DNA from: CAYFKJ01 sp964528595
Lineage (GTDB): Bacteria; Pseudomonadota; Alphaproteobacteria; UBA2966
DNA: 64,000 bases
Assembly: GCA_964528595.1 (NCBI GenBank)
Contig: CAZGTM010000007.1
Location: forward strand, 31,379-95,378
Direction of reading: 5' to 3'
Within the stretch, counting starts at the first letter, position 1. Each line of letters opens with the position of its first letter. The position numbers and the translations under genes are program-made. Below the pieces are notes generated by a model. That model was not told the DNA's origin and made no database searches. It saw nothing but the letters and a program-made list of their open reading frames with translations. Below are positions 43,177 to 51,668 of this stretch, one piece after another.

Positions 43177-43992
43177 ATGCTCTCCATCAACACCAACCCC
43201 GTGGCCCATTCCGGCATTCGCGGTTTGAACGAGACCACGCGCGCCCTCGGTCAAACCGGCGTCCGCATCTCCACCGGCCTGAAGGTCAACCGCCCCCAGG
43301 ACGATGCCGCGACGCTGGCCATCGCGCAACGGCTGTTGGGCGATATCGGCGCCGCCACGTCGGTAAAAATCGGTCTCGATTCGGCCCAGGCCACCATCGG
43401 CGTCGCCGCCGTTGGTGCGGCCAATATTTCAGATCTCCTGGTGGACATGAAGTCCATCGCAGTTCAGGCGAGCCAGGAAAATATCGATGCTGAATCCCGT
43501 CAGGCCCTGAACAGCGAATTCAACGCCTTGCGCGATCAGATCGGTTCCGTCGTCTCATCCTCCGAATTCAACGGCACCAACCTGATCGAACCGGGAGCGG
43601 CAGACCTTAATGTGCTGAAGGATGCCGACGGCGGCCGTATTAACGTTTCCGCACAGGATTTCAGCGCTGCCGGCTTAGGTATCGACACTGCGGCACTGGA
43701 CACCGCAGCCAATGCTCAATCGGCTTTAAGCGCTATCGAGACCGCATTGAGCCAGGCGACCAGCCAGCAGGCGGATCTGGGGTCTTCTGCCAAACGTATC
43801 GAAAGCCAACAGGACTTCACCGTGCAATTGCGCGACATCCAACAAGAGGGTGTCGGCAATCTAATCGATGCCGATCTCGGCACCGTAAGCGCCGCGTTGC
43901 AGGCGGGGCGCGTCAAGCAGCAATTGGGGTTGCAGGCCCTTTCCATTGCGAACTCAAGCCCAAAGCACATTCTCAGCCTGTTCCAGGGCTGA
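43177..43992 (+). CDS. Flagellin (short form)
   Basis: A 271-residue flagellin made almost only of the conserved coiled-coil D0/D1 ends. The N-terminal part has SINTNPVAHSGIRGLNETTR, RISTGLKVNRPQDDAATLAI and FNALRDQIGSVVSSSEFNGT; the C-terminal part has AIETALSQATSQQADLGSSA and ALQAGRVKQQLGLQALSIAN. The hypervariable surface domain is nearly absent, as in other short alphaproteobacterial flagellins. The usual C-terminal arginine-containing LL end is replaced by HILSLFQG. AAGGAAG lies six nt before ATG, next to the c-di-GMP riboswitch. No other flagellar gene is nearby. Confidence 0.9.
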   Translation: MLSINTNPVAHSGIRGLNETTRALGQTGVRISTGLKVNRPQDDAATLAIAQRLLGDIGAATSVKIGLDSAQATIGVAAVGAANISDLLVDMKSIAVQASQENIDAESRQALNSEFNALRDQIGSVVSSSEFNGTNLIEPGAADLNVLKDADGGRINVSAQDFSAAGLGIDTAALDTAANAQSALSAIETALSQATSQQADLGSSAKRIESQQDFTVQLRDIQQEGVGNLIDADLGTVSAALQAGRVKQQLGLQALSIANSSPKHILSLFQG

Positions 43993-44025
43993 ACCGGAAT
44001 TGCTTGCAAATGAAGGCGATATGCC

Positions 44026-44226
44026 ATGCAAATCGACAAGAAATTTGTAACGAGTACGCACCCGCGCTTTACCCAGGCGCCCGAAAAAATGACCGAGGAG
44101 GAGTGGCTGGCGCACGTCAAGCCGGGCCGCTACGAAACGCCGTTTTGGCAATTTGTCGCGATTCTCGGCTGGGCGGCCGCCACTGTCCTCGGCATTCTCA
44201 TCATGCTGGATCGGCCGATCTTCTGA
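44026..44226 (+). CDS. 66-residue single-span membrane protein
   Basis: A soluble N-terminal half (TQAPEKMTEEEWLAHVKPGR) is followed by one membrane helix (FWQFVAILGWAAATVLGILI) and a short end. It starts at ATG behind AAGGCG, 33 nt after flagellin. I do not recognise the family. A strong hairpin follows. Confidence 0.7.
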   Translation: MQIDKKFVTSTHPRFTQAPEKMTEEEWLAHVKPGRYETPFWQFVAILGWAAATVLGILIMLDRPIF

Positions 44227-44245
44227 ACTATCTTCAAGCGGGGGA

Positions 44246-44282
44246 GGGAAGCGGCCGGTCGAAGGGGACCGAGCCGCTTCCC
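44246..44282. terminator. Large hairpin between convergent genes
   Basis: GGGAAGCGGC (44246-44255) pairs with GCCGCTTCCC (44273-44282); inside, CGGTC pairs with GACCG around GAAGGG with one bulged A. It fills the gap between the small membrane protein and OsmC and could stop transcription from both sides, although no T-run is present. Confidence 0.6.
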
Positions 44283-44291
44283 GGCGCTGGC

Positions 44292-44864
44292 TCAGTACGT
44301 TTCAAGCTTGAACTCCACGGGGAGTGAGTTCGAAACGATGTCGTAAACCGGGCTATGCAGGGCCAAGGCTGTAAGTTCCTTCTCGTCGGCTTGGCTTTTC
44401 ACCCGCATGCCGACCCGGACCTGGCTATAGCCCTTGCGGACATTGTCGTCCAGGCCCAGTAAACCGCGGGCATCCATGTCGCCTTCCAAATGCGACTCGA
44501 CGACCTCGATTTCGATGCCCTGTACCGCTGCGTGGTAGATCAGCGTACTTGTCAGGCACCCTGCCAAGCCATGTAGAACGAATTCCATCACGTTGGGTGC
44601 GCTGTCTTCCCCGGCCATGATCGCCGGCTCGTCCGAGTCCACTGTAAAGGGCTCGCTACGGGTCTCGTCTTCCGCGCAAGCGGCGTAGAAGCCCTGGATG
44701 CGGGAGCGGTTCAGGCCGCCGTTGATCCAGTTGTTCTGCACCCTGAATTGCATTTGCGCGGCGGCCGGTTCGGCCTGGATGGTTTCGATGACGTTGATGA
44801 CCGTATCAACATTGACGCCGTTCTTGACGTTGGCGCTGTCGATAACTGCTGCGTTGGTGTTCAT
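44292..44864 (-). CDS. OsmC family peroxiredoxin-like protein
   Basis: A 190-residue OsmC/Ohr-fold protein. The block NVMEFVLHGLAGCLTSTLIYHAAVQ contains the conserved Cys of the second helix; IEVVESHLEGDMDARG follows. The start at 44864 has GGAAGGGAA upstream. Members reduce organic hydroperoxides or have lost that role; the first-strand Cys pattern (YAACAEDE) is unclear, so redox activity is not certain. It is divergent from an HxlR regulator, the probable repressor. Confidence 0.87.
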   Translation of the reverse strand: MNTNAAVIDSANVKNGVNVDTVINVIETIQAEPAAAQMQFRVQNNWINGGLNRSRIQGFYAACAEDETRSEPFTVDSDEPAIMAGEDSAPNVMEFVLHGLAGCLTSTLIYHAAVQGIEIEVVESHLEGDMDARGLLGLDDNVRKGYSQVRVGMRVKSQADEKELTALALHSPVYDIVSNSLPVEFKLETY

Positions 44865-44958
44865 GATCAGATTCCCTTCCGAAAAAATTGTGGTAGATGC
44901 TCCAATCAACCACCGTATTCCGATGATCGATTGCGGCAGACGGTAGGGGAGGCGGGGC

Positions 44959-44986
44959 TTGCGGAATACTGCGCGAAGCGTAGTAT
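44959..44986 (+). promoter_or_regulatory. Promoter and overlapping inverted repeat for the HxlR gene
   Basis: TTGCGG (44959-44964), 16-nt spacer, TAGTAT (44981-44986). ATACTGCGC-GAA-GCGTAGTAT (44966-44986, one mismatch) covers the spacer and -10, a position suited to repression by the divergently encoded regulator itself. Confidence 0.5.
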
Positions 44987-45018
44987 CTGACTACGGATAA
45001 TGTAGTTGGGGGGATGGA

Positions 45019-45702
45019 ATGACAAGCTACGGTCAATATTGTCCTGTCGCCAAGGCAACCGAGATTATCGGCGAAAAGTGGACGCTGCTGATATTGCGCG
45101 AGCTGCTGATGGGCACCAGTCGCTTCAACGATTTTCAGCGCAGCATGAGCCGCATATCGCCGACCGTCCTGAACAAGCGGCTGAAGGAATTGGAAGACAA
45201 GGGCATCATCCTCAAGAAGCGGCTGTCGGGAAAAAGGGGCCATGAATACCGCCTGACGCCGATGGGCCGGGAACTGGAACCCGTGGTGGATCAGGTTGCC
45301 AGATGGGGCCAAAGGTGGGCGCGGGGCCGGATGTCCGACGATGAATTGGATGTCGAGCTATTGATGTGGGACATTCACCGACGCATCGATAGCGCCGGTT
45401 TGCCCGACGGCGAGACTGTGATCGGATTCGTCTTTACCGACCTCAAGAAACATAAAAGCTGGTGGCTCATCGTTGATGCCGACGGCGTCGATCTCTGCAC
45501 CGAAGATCCGGGCAAGGATGTCGACATTTATCTCTCGACCGACGTGCGCACGATGGTGGAGGTCTGGCAGGGCGATGTGGGCCTCAACGCCGCCATACGT
45601 CACGAGCGTCTGGTGGCGCTGGGTCCCAAGGGCATGATCCGCACCATGCCCAAATGGTTCACGCTTTGCATGTACGCCGACACCAAACAGGTTGGGAATT
45701 GA
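45019..45702 (+). CDS. HxlR-family regulator with C-terminal SCP2-like domain
   Basis: A 227-residue protein. Residues 1-105 are a classical HxlR winged helix (YCPVAKATEIIGEKWTLLIL, FNDFQRSMSRISPTVLNKRL, GHEYRLTPMG). Residues 115-225 look like an SCP2 lipid-binding fold (VIGFVFTDLKKHKSWWLIVD, DIYLSTDVRTMVEVWQGDV). Most HxlR proteins end at about 120 residues; this long form probably senses a hydrophobic ligand. It is divergent from OsmC with a palindrome in the gap. Confidence 0.9.
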   Translation: MTSYGQYCPVAKATEIIGEKWTLLILRELLMGTSRFNDFQRSMSRISPTVLNKRLKELEDKGIILKKRLSGKRGHEYRLTPMGRELEPVVDQVARWGQRWARGRMSDDELDVELLMWDIHRRIDSAGLPDGETVIGFVFTDLKKHKSWWLIVDADGVDLCTEDPGKDVDIYLSTDVRTMVEVWQGDVGLNAAIRHERLVALGPKGMIRTMPKWFTLCMYADTKQVGN

Positions 45703-45716
45703 TGACGAGCGTCGTT

Positions 45717-46061
45717 CTAATTTCCGATGGCGTAGATGGCGCGGGCGATTTCGCCTTCGAGGGGGAAGGACAGCATGCCCATGACTTCGTAGCCCAGCAT
45801 CCAGGGCACGAGATAAAAGCGGATCATGAAGAAGAACCAGGCCACGAACAGCGGCACGATGGGTGCGACCAGGAAACTCGGGGTAATGAACTCGAAGGCG
45901 TCGATGATGGGATCGGTGACGCGGACGAAAAATCGCATAAAGAAAAAGCTTGAGTTGATTGGCAGGAATAACGACATGCCGGCGCGGCCGATCAGCGTCC
46001 ACATCACCATGCCCAGTATGTAATCGATTACGATGACCCAGATCGGGAAGGCGTCCAACAA
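45717..46061 (-). CDS. YggT-like small membrane protein
   Basis: A 114-residue protein with about three hydrophobic segments (WVIVIDYILGMVMWTLIGRA, FLVAPIVPLFVAWFFFMIRF). RFFVRVTDPIIDAFEFITPS resembles the YggT signature. The start is TTG (46061 or 46058) with GGAGCAGAG upstream. It is 97 nt downstream of the symporter gene, past that gene's terminator, so it probably has separate expression. Function unknown. Confidence 0.65.
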   Translation of the reverse strand: MLDAFPIWVIVIDYILGMVMWTLIGRAGMSLFLPINSSFFFMRFFVRVTDPIIDAFEFITPSFLVAPIVPLFVAWFFFMIRFYLVPWMLGYEVMGMLSFPLEGEIARAIYAIGN

Positions 46062-46101
46062 AACTCTGCTCCGGTTAACTTGGTGACGGCGAGTCTAGTG
46101 C

Positions 46102-46132
46102 AAAAAAATGGGGCGGAACAGAGTTCCGCCCC
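46102..46132 (-). terminator. Intrinsic terminator of the symporter transcript
   Basis: On the minus strand GGGGCGGAAC pairs with GTTCCGCCCC around TCT and is followed by ATTTTTTT. It lies 26 nt after the symporter stop. This is the best intrinsic terminator in the window. Confidence 0.92.
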
Positions 46133-46158
46133 AGTCGTTACTTGCTTGTACGGTTCGA

Positions 46159-47973
46159 CTAGTGCGTGGCGGAGAGCACCGTGGCGCCCTTCGGAATACG
46201 CATGTTGTCGACCATCGCCTGAGTCTCGGCATCAGGCTCCGGAGTCATCTTGGTGACGATGATCATTGCGACCAGACTTACCGGCATGCCGATAATTCCG
46301 AAGCGCAAGTGATCAATGCCAAACCAGATGTCACCGCCCAGGAAGCGGATGTTGACGAGGTACAAGGTACCCGCCACGAAGCCCGCAATCATGCCGGCGA
46401 TCGCGCCCTGCTTGTTGGCCCGCTTCCACCAGATGCCAAGCACCAGTGGGAAGAACAGGCCGGAACAGGCGAAATCGAACGCCCAGGCAACGGCACCGAG
46501 AATGCTCGTCAACTTCAGACTTGCGACGAACGCACCGGCGCCACCGATAGCCACCAGCAGGACGCGGGCGACGATCAGACGCTTCTTGGTGTCGGCTGTC
46601 GGATCGATCATCTTGTAGTAGAGATCGTGCGACAGAGCGTTGGCGATGGCCAGCAGCAGACCGTCGGCAGTCGACATGGCGGCTGCCATGCCACCGGCGG
46701 CGACCAAACCCGAGATCACGAACGGCAGGCCGGCGATTTCCGGCGTTGCCAGCACGACGATGTCGCCGCGCATGAAGAATTCGTTGATCTGGAGTATGCC
46801 GTCACCGTTACTGTCGACAATCTTCAGGAAGCCGACGTTACTCCACTTCTGAATCCAGTCGAGTGACGAGACATCCGAGAAGGCTTTGCCGATGATGCCG
46901 GTTGCCAAGTTCGGATCCAGCACCTGCAACTTGGTGAATGTTGCGAGCGCGGGCGCCGTGAAGTACAGCAGGAAGATGAACAGCAGCGACCAAGCCACCG
47001 ACTGACGCGCGGCCTTCACCGAAGGTGTGGTGAAGTAACGCATCAGAATGTGCGGTAGGGATGCCGTGCCAGCCATCATGCAGGCCACCAGAGTGACGAA
47101 CTTCCAACTCGCCATGGCGGTATCTCCCGCCGCGGCGTGTGGAACGGTCAGCGCGCGCAGGCCGGCGAAGGCCTCCGTAGGCTTCAGTTCCCCAATCCTG
47201 TGCAATGCCTCCAGCTCACCCAAACGGGCCACCGCATCGCCATAAGCGAACTGCGGAATCAAGCCGAAGCCTTGCTTGTTGGACATCCAAAACACCGGAA
47301 TCAGATAGGCGATGATCAGCACGATGTACTGCGCCACCTGGGTCCAGGTCACGGCCCGCATTCCACCCAGCATCGAGCAGAGCAGGATGCCGAGAAGGCC
47401 GAACCAGACGCCAACCTCAAACGGAATTTGCAAGGCACGGGACGCGATGGTTCCGGTGGCGTTGATCTGCGCCGTCACGTACGTGAAGGACGCGACCACC
47501 AGGACGATCACGGCACAAAGGCGGGCCAGGTTGCCGCCATAACGCGTTCCGATGTAATCGGGCACGGTATAGCAACCAAACTTCCGCAAATACGGCGCCA
47601 TCAAGGATGCGACGAGCACATAGCCGCCGGTCCAACCGACCACGAAGGCCAGATAGCCGTGTCCGCCGAAATAGATGCCGCCTGCCATGGCAACGAATGA
47701 CGCCCCCGACATCCAGTCGGCGGCTGTGGCCATGCCATTGAAAACGGCGGGTACTTGCCGTCCCGCCACATAGTAAGCTTCGACTTGCATTGTCCGCGAC
47801 AACCAGCCGATGCCGGCATAGATGAAGACGGTAAACGCAACAAACAAAATGCCGATGGCTTCAGCGCTTAGACCTACTTGCTCCAAGACCGCCATCAACA
47901 GGATAAACACGATGAAACCACCGGTGTACATCCCGTAGATCTTGGGTAGGTTGTCAATAAATGTGTTCTTCAC
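46159..47973 (-). CDS. Sodium/solute symporter large subunit (VC_2705/ActP-like)
   Basis: A 604-residue SSS-family transporter with 13 or so membrane helices. Typical blocks: YYVAGRQVPAVFNGMATAAD, WMSGASFVAMAGGIYFGGHG, GLVAAGGMAAAMSTADGLLL. It is paired with a DUF4212 small subunit 35 nt upstream, the known two-subunit arrangement; acetate or another monocarboxylate is the usual guess. GTG 47973 (MKNTFIDNL) has GGGAGAGG upstream and is preferred over a TTG at 48030 that overlaps the small-subunit gene. An EF-hand-like DSNGDGILQINEF loop near 405 is notable. Confidence 0.9.
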   Translation of the reverse strand: MKNTFIDNLPKIYGMYTGGFIVFILLMAVLEQVGLSAEAIGILFVAFTVFIYAGIGWLSRTMQVEAYYVAGRQVPAVFNGMATAADWMSGASFVAMAGGIYFGGHGYLAFVVGWTGGYVLVASLMAPYLRKFGCYTVPDYIGTRYGGNLARLCAVIVLVVASFTYVTAQINATGTIASRALQIPFEVGVWFGLLGILLCSMLGGMRAVTWTQVAQYIVLIIAYLIPVFWMSNKQGFGLIPQFAYGDAVARLGELEALHRIGELKPTEAFAGLRALTVPHAAAGDTAMASWKFVTLVACMMAGTASLPHILMRYFTTPSVKAARQSVAWSLLFIFLLYFTAPALATFTKLQVLDPNLATGIIGKAFSDVSSLDWIQKWSNVGFLKIVDSNGDGILQINEFFMRGDIVVLATPEIAGLPFVISGLVAAGGMAAAMSTADGLLLAIANALSHDLYYKMIDPTADTKKRLIVARVLLVAIGGAGAFVASLKLTSILGAVAWAFDFACSGLFFPLVLGIWWKRANKQGAIAGMIAGFVAGTLYLVNIRFLGGDIWFGIDHLRFGIIGMPVSLVAMIIVTKMTPEPDAETQAMVDNMRIPKGATVLSATH

Positions 47974-48007
47974 AGAACCTCTCCCATTTTTCCCAATTTG
48001 CCGGGTT

Positions 48008-48280
48008 TTACTCGTCTTCGTCTTCGGCAACGCCGAATTCGTTGTCGATAGCGTCCTGGCGTCTAGCGAGCCAGAAAATCAGGACAACAAAAACGACAAG
48101 AGATCCTTGGGCTGCCATATAGAACCCCAGTGGAAATCCAAGGAAGGAGATTGAGTTGAGTGAGTCGGCGAACCAGTGCACGACAAAGGAAAAGATGAAC
48201 CAGATGACAAGAACCGTAATTGTTAGGCTCTTTGTCTTGGACCAATGCGCTTCAAGCACATTAGGGTCGGTTTCAGCCAT
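48008..48280 (-). CDS. DUF4212 sodium/solute symporter small subunit
   Basis: A 90-residue protein with two membrane helices (ITVLVIWFIFSFVVHWFAD, FYMAAQGSLVVFVVLIFWLA) and an acidic tail. The start at 48280 (MAETDPNVLEAHW) follows AAAGGGGG. It immediately precedes the large symporter gene, as in the two-subunit family. Family assignment is from gene pair and helices. Confidence 0.9.
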   Translation of the reverse strand: MAETDPNVLEAHWSKTKSLTITVLVIWFIFSFVVHWFADSLNSISFLGFPLGFYMAAQGSLVVFVVLIFWLARRQDAIDNEFGVAEDEDE

Positions 48281-48500
48281 TATGAAGCCCCCTTTGAGGT
48301 TATGACCAAACGACCGCGAAAACACTACATGTTGTGCCCCCGCAATCGACACAATCCACCTATCGAGCCGTCATTTCCCTGTACTTTTTTTGTCGGCGAT
48401 CTTTAACTGCCGCCGTTGGTTATGATTCGTTTTTGGCTCGACAAGCGAATATTCTCTTCTACAAGCACGCGGATACTACTCAAATTTGAAAGCAGAATCT

Positions 48501-49256
48501 ATGCTTCGTTCGCTTCCCCTGGAATTACTAAAATTTAAGAATTCGTTAAAAGAAGTCGCATTCTACGTTTTTTTGGCCCTAAAAGCGTTGCGGTTTTGGC
48601 GCCGCGAACCGCCTGTGACCACGCCGGATGAGTTGGCCCGCTACGCGGACACCAGATCGAAATTCGTCGCCCAGACGACGCTTTTCGGCTACCTCAAGAC
48701 CCGGTCGGGCACGCTTTACCGTTCCTTGTTCGAAGACGAAAAATTTGCCAATTCCATCAATATTGCCAAATGGGAGATCTACCTGATCTGCCTTTGCGAC
48801 TTCGCTATTTATGCGGCGGCGCGCGTGGGCAATACGGCTTCGGCCAGCGACGACGAGTTCCAGGGTCTAGCTCGTTATCTGGTAATGTCGGTTCTGGCGG
48901 CGGAGGAAATTCCCGCGGAGCGGCCCGACGGATTTGACGACGTCCGCGAAGCGTTTGAAATCCGGATCATGGGTGTCATCTGGCGCGATACCGACGAAAG
49001 CGACGATTTCTTCGCGGACAGCCGGAAGGCGTTGGTCAAATGGGCGCCGATTGCCGATGAACTCAAGGATTTGGATACCGAGATCGTCGAAAACTCGATG
49101 TTTTTCAAATGGAAGCAGGTCCGGGGCCAGTTCAACGAACTGCTCGTGGCCGAGGCGGTGCTCGAGGCATGGCGGGCGCAGCAGAGCGATACGCTGCCGG
49201 ATTCCGTGGAACATGAGATGATTCCGGAGAGCTCCCGTACACCGCAAGAATTATAA
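48501..49256 (+). CDS. Hypothetical helical protein of the symporter-associated cluster
   Basis: A 251-residue, mostly helical protein. A hydrophobic stretch near 20-32 (EVAFYVFLALKALRFW) may be a membrane or amphipathic helix; a second is WEIYLICLCDFAIYAAAR. No catalytic motif is seen. It is divergent from the symporter pair and 25 nt before the CBS/DUF294 gene, so it probably belongs to that control module. Start ATG 48501; a TTG 15 nt earlier is less likely. Confidence 0.65.
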   Translation: MLRSLPLELLKFKNSLKEVAFYVFLALKALRFWRREPPVTTPDELARYADTRSKFVAQTTLFGYLKTRSGTLYRSLFEDEKFANSINIAKWEIYLICLCDFAIYAAARVGNTASASDDEFQGLARYLVMSVLAAEEIPAERPDGFDDVREAFEIRIMGVIWRDTDESDDFFADSRKALVKWAPIADELKDLDTEIVENSMFFKWKQVRGQFNELLVAEAVLEAWRAQQSDTLPDSVEHEMIPESSRTPQEL

Positions 49257-49281
49257 TAACTGGAGCGGGGAAGCAGTCCCA

Positions 49282-50739
49282 ATGACAGCCGCTACGGAAA
49301 TTTTCTTCAAACGCGTTGACGAGCACGCCGACGGACAACCGGCGGAGGTAACTGCCGAGACGACGCTGCGGGAAATCGTCGGCCTTATGGCGACCAGCAA
49401 GTTTACCGCGGTCGTCGTGGTGGACGCCGAGCGGCGCCCCGTCGGTATCATCACCGAACAGGATATCGTCCGCCGCGTCGCCTTCAACGCCGATCCCGAT
49501 CAGTCTGCGCCCGACATCATGACGGCGCCGGTCCACACGATCGGGGCATGGGAGCGCCTTTTTATCGCCATTGCCCGCATGCGCAGGCTCGGTCATCGGC
49601 ATCTCCCCGTGGTCGACGGCCAGGGCCGCCTCAGTGGTATCCTCGATCTGCATGACACGATGGTTCATGCCGCCGGCAGCCTGATCGACGAAATCGAGGA
49701 ACTGACGCAGGACGATTCCATCGACGGTCTGACCGAGATCAAGGCAGCGCAGGTCGATGTCGCCGATCAAATGCTGCGGGACGGCGTCTCGGCCAGCGAA
49801 ATCCAAACGCTGCTCAGTCACGTCAACAATGATATCTACCGGCGGCTGACGGATCTGAATCTGGCGGCGTTGGCGGCCGAGGGCAGCGAGCCGCCTGTCG
49901 GGTTCACCCTGATCATCATGGGATCCGGTGGACGCAGCGAAAACTACATATATCCCGATCAGGATTTCGGCTTCATCGTGGCCGACTACCCGGACGAGCG
50001 GCACACCGAAATCGATCAGTGGTTCATCGACCTGGCGGCACGCGTATCAAACGATCTGGACAAGGTCGGCTTGCCCTACTGTACGGGCAATGTCATGGCG
50101 ACCAATCCCTTGTGGCGCAAAAACCTGTCGCAATGGAAAGGCCAGATCGATTACTGGAACCGGCGGGCCAATGTCACGGCCTTGATTAGCTGCGACATCT
50201 TTTTCGATTTCCAGGCCTCGTGGGGCGATCCGTCGCTGGCGTCGGAATTGCGCAGCTACGTCACCAAGGTAACCAAGGGGAACGAGCCGTTCATGCGGGC
50301 GTTATTCACGGCGGACCGCGATCACGGAACGGCACGGCGCTGGTTCGGGCGCTTCGCCACGGAACGCAAAGACGAAGACCATAAGGGCGAGGTCAATCTC
50401 AAACTGTACGGCACGCTGCCGCTGATCGAGGGCGTGAGGCTGCTGGCCTTGCGGGAGGGCGTGGAGGTAACCGGCACGTTGGCACGTCTGGAAAGCCTGC
50501 TGGAGCGAAATGTCGCCACACGCGATGAATTCGACGATCTGACCAGCGCCTATAAGACGATCAGCGATTTGTTGCTGCGCAACCAGATCGGAGATTTCAA
50601 AGCCGGCCGCAAGGTTTCGGGTTTCGTGCATCCCAAGAAACTCAGCCGCTGGCAAAAACGCCGGCTGCGGGAGGCCTTCAAAGCCGTCGAAGGTTTACGC
50701 CAGCGCATCAATTACGAATTCGGCGGTGAGATTTTCTAG
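49282..50739 (+). CDS. CBS-pair protein with DUF294 nucleotidyltransferase-like domain
   Basis: A 485-residue protein. Two CBS domains (about 15-135; VTAETTLREIVGLMATSKFT, GIITEQDIVRRV, RRLGHRHLPVVDGQGRLSGI) bind adenine nucleotides. A GlnD-like nucleotidyltransferase domain follows (GSGGRSENYIYPDQDFGFI, GSGGRxE and DxD), then a DUF294 C-terminal helical domain. Proteins of this build are found beside acetate-type symporters and are thought to control them by sensing nucleotides. The stop overlaps the convergent exonuclease gene by four nt. Confidence 0.9.
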   Translation: MTAATEIFFKRVDEHADGQPAEVTAETTLREIVGLMATSKFTAVVVVDAERRPVGIITEQDIVRRVAFNADPDQSAPDIMTAPVHTIGAWERLFIAIARMRRLGHRHLPVVDGQGRLSGILDLHDTMVHAAGSLIDEIEELTQDDSIDGLTEIKAAQVDVADQMLRDGVSASEIQTLLSHVNNDIYRRLTDLNLAALAAEGSEPPVGFTLIIMGSGGRSENYIYPDQDFGFIVADYPDERHTEIDQWFIDLAARVSNDLDKVGLPYCTGNVMATNPLWRKNLSQWKGQIDYWNRRANVTALISCDIFFDFQASWGDPSLASELRSYVTKVTKGNEPFMRALFTADRDHGTARRWFGRFATERKDEDHKGEVNLKLYGTLPLIEGVRLLALREGVEVTGTLARLESLLERNVATRDEFDDLTSAYKTISDLLLRNQIGDFKAGRKVSGFVHPKKLSRWQKRRLREAFKAVEGLRQRINYEFGGEIF

Positions 50740-51668
50740 AACTGTTCCTGCATTTTCCGCACGTGTTCGATCTTGGAACTGACGTCGACCACCTGCCTGA
50801 GCGTCGTGATGCCGCGCGCCTCCAGCCGGTGCATCATCTTCAACAGGATCTTGGCGGTGGCGATGCTGTCGCCCAAAGCGGTATGCCGGCCCTCGATGGT
50901 AATGCCCATACGCTCGGCGATAGCGTCCAGCGAGTGGTTGTGGCTCTCGTGCTCCAGGAAGACATTGATGAGAAGCGTATCGATCACCAGGTTGGGAAAG
51001 ATGACGCCCGTCTCCTCTTCCTTGAGCTGCAGAAACCGCATATCGAAGGCCGCGTTGTGAGCGACCAGGATGGCGTCCCCCACGTAGTCGCGGAAAGACG
51101 GCAGAACCCCACCGATGCGGTCTTCCTCCACCACCATGTCGTCCGTGATGCCGTGATACTTGATCGAGAGCGGCGGAATGGTCATGCCGGGATTGACCAG
51201 TCTGGAATAAACGTCCGTTTCGTTCAGCTCGCCATTGTCGACGCGCACGGCAGCAATGGAAATGATTTCGTCTCCGTCGGAGGGTTTTAACCCCGTCGTT
51301 TCCGTGTCGAACACGACGAAATGCAGGTCCTTCAGCAATTTGCCCTGAATCTCGTCCCAGTGCATGGGCTGGCTGTGGTCGTCGAAATCATAAAATTCAG
51401 GGCGTGCCGGCAGGCTGCGGTGGTCGGTGTTGCGGGCGACCAACAAACGGTCCGCCATCAACCAGAGTACGGTCGTGGCCAGGAAGGCCAAGGCCAGGAT
51501 CCACCAGAGGTAATCGACCGGCACGCCGGGGCTGCCGTCGACCAGTCGGCCGGGCAGGAACAAGGCTGTGGCGCCAACCAGGATGGCCAGGATCAGCACG
51601 ACGCCAGTGAATGCCAGCGCGACAATACGGCGGATACTCATGGCCCTGATCTGGCGAATGTGATCCAT
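50736..51668 (-). CDS. DnaQ-like 3'-5' exonuclease with N-terminal membrane segment
   Basis: A 310-residue DEDDh exonuclease. The N-terminus has two hydrophobic helices (IVALAFTGVVLILAILVG, YLWWILALAFLATTVLWL). The catalytic domain from about 115 shows VVFDTETTGLKP (DxE), AHNAAFDMRFLQ, and HTALGDSIATAKI for the last His and Asp. The membrane anchoring is unlike replicative epsilon, but is typical of the form clustered with CBS/DUF294 proteins and symporters. Nucleic acid or nucleotide signal turnover is a guess. Confidence 0.9.
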   Translation of the reverse strand: MDHIRQIRAMSIRRIVALAFTGVVLILAILVGATALFLPGRLVDGSPGVPVDYLWWILALAFLATTVLWLMADRLLVARNTDHRSLPARPEFYDFDDHSQPMHWDEIQGKLLKDLHFVVFDTETTGLKPSDGDEIISIAAVRVDNGELNETDVYSRLVNPGMTIPPLSIKYHGITDDMVVEEDRIGGVLPSFRDYVGDAILVAHNAAFDMRFLQLKEEETGVIFPNLVIDTLLINVFLEHESHNHSLDAIAERMGITIEGRHTALGDSIATAKILLKMMHRLEARGITTLRQVVDVSSKIEHVRKMQEQF

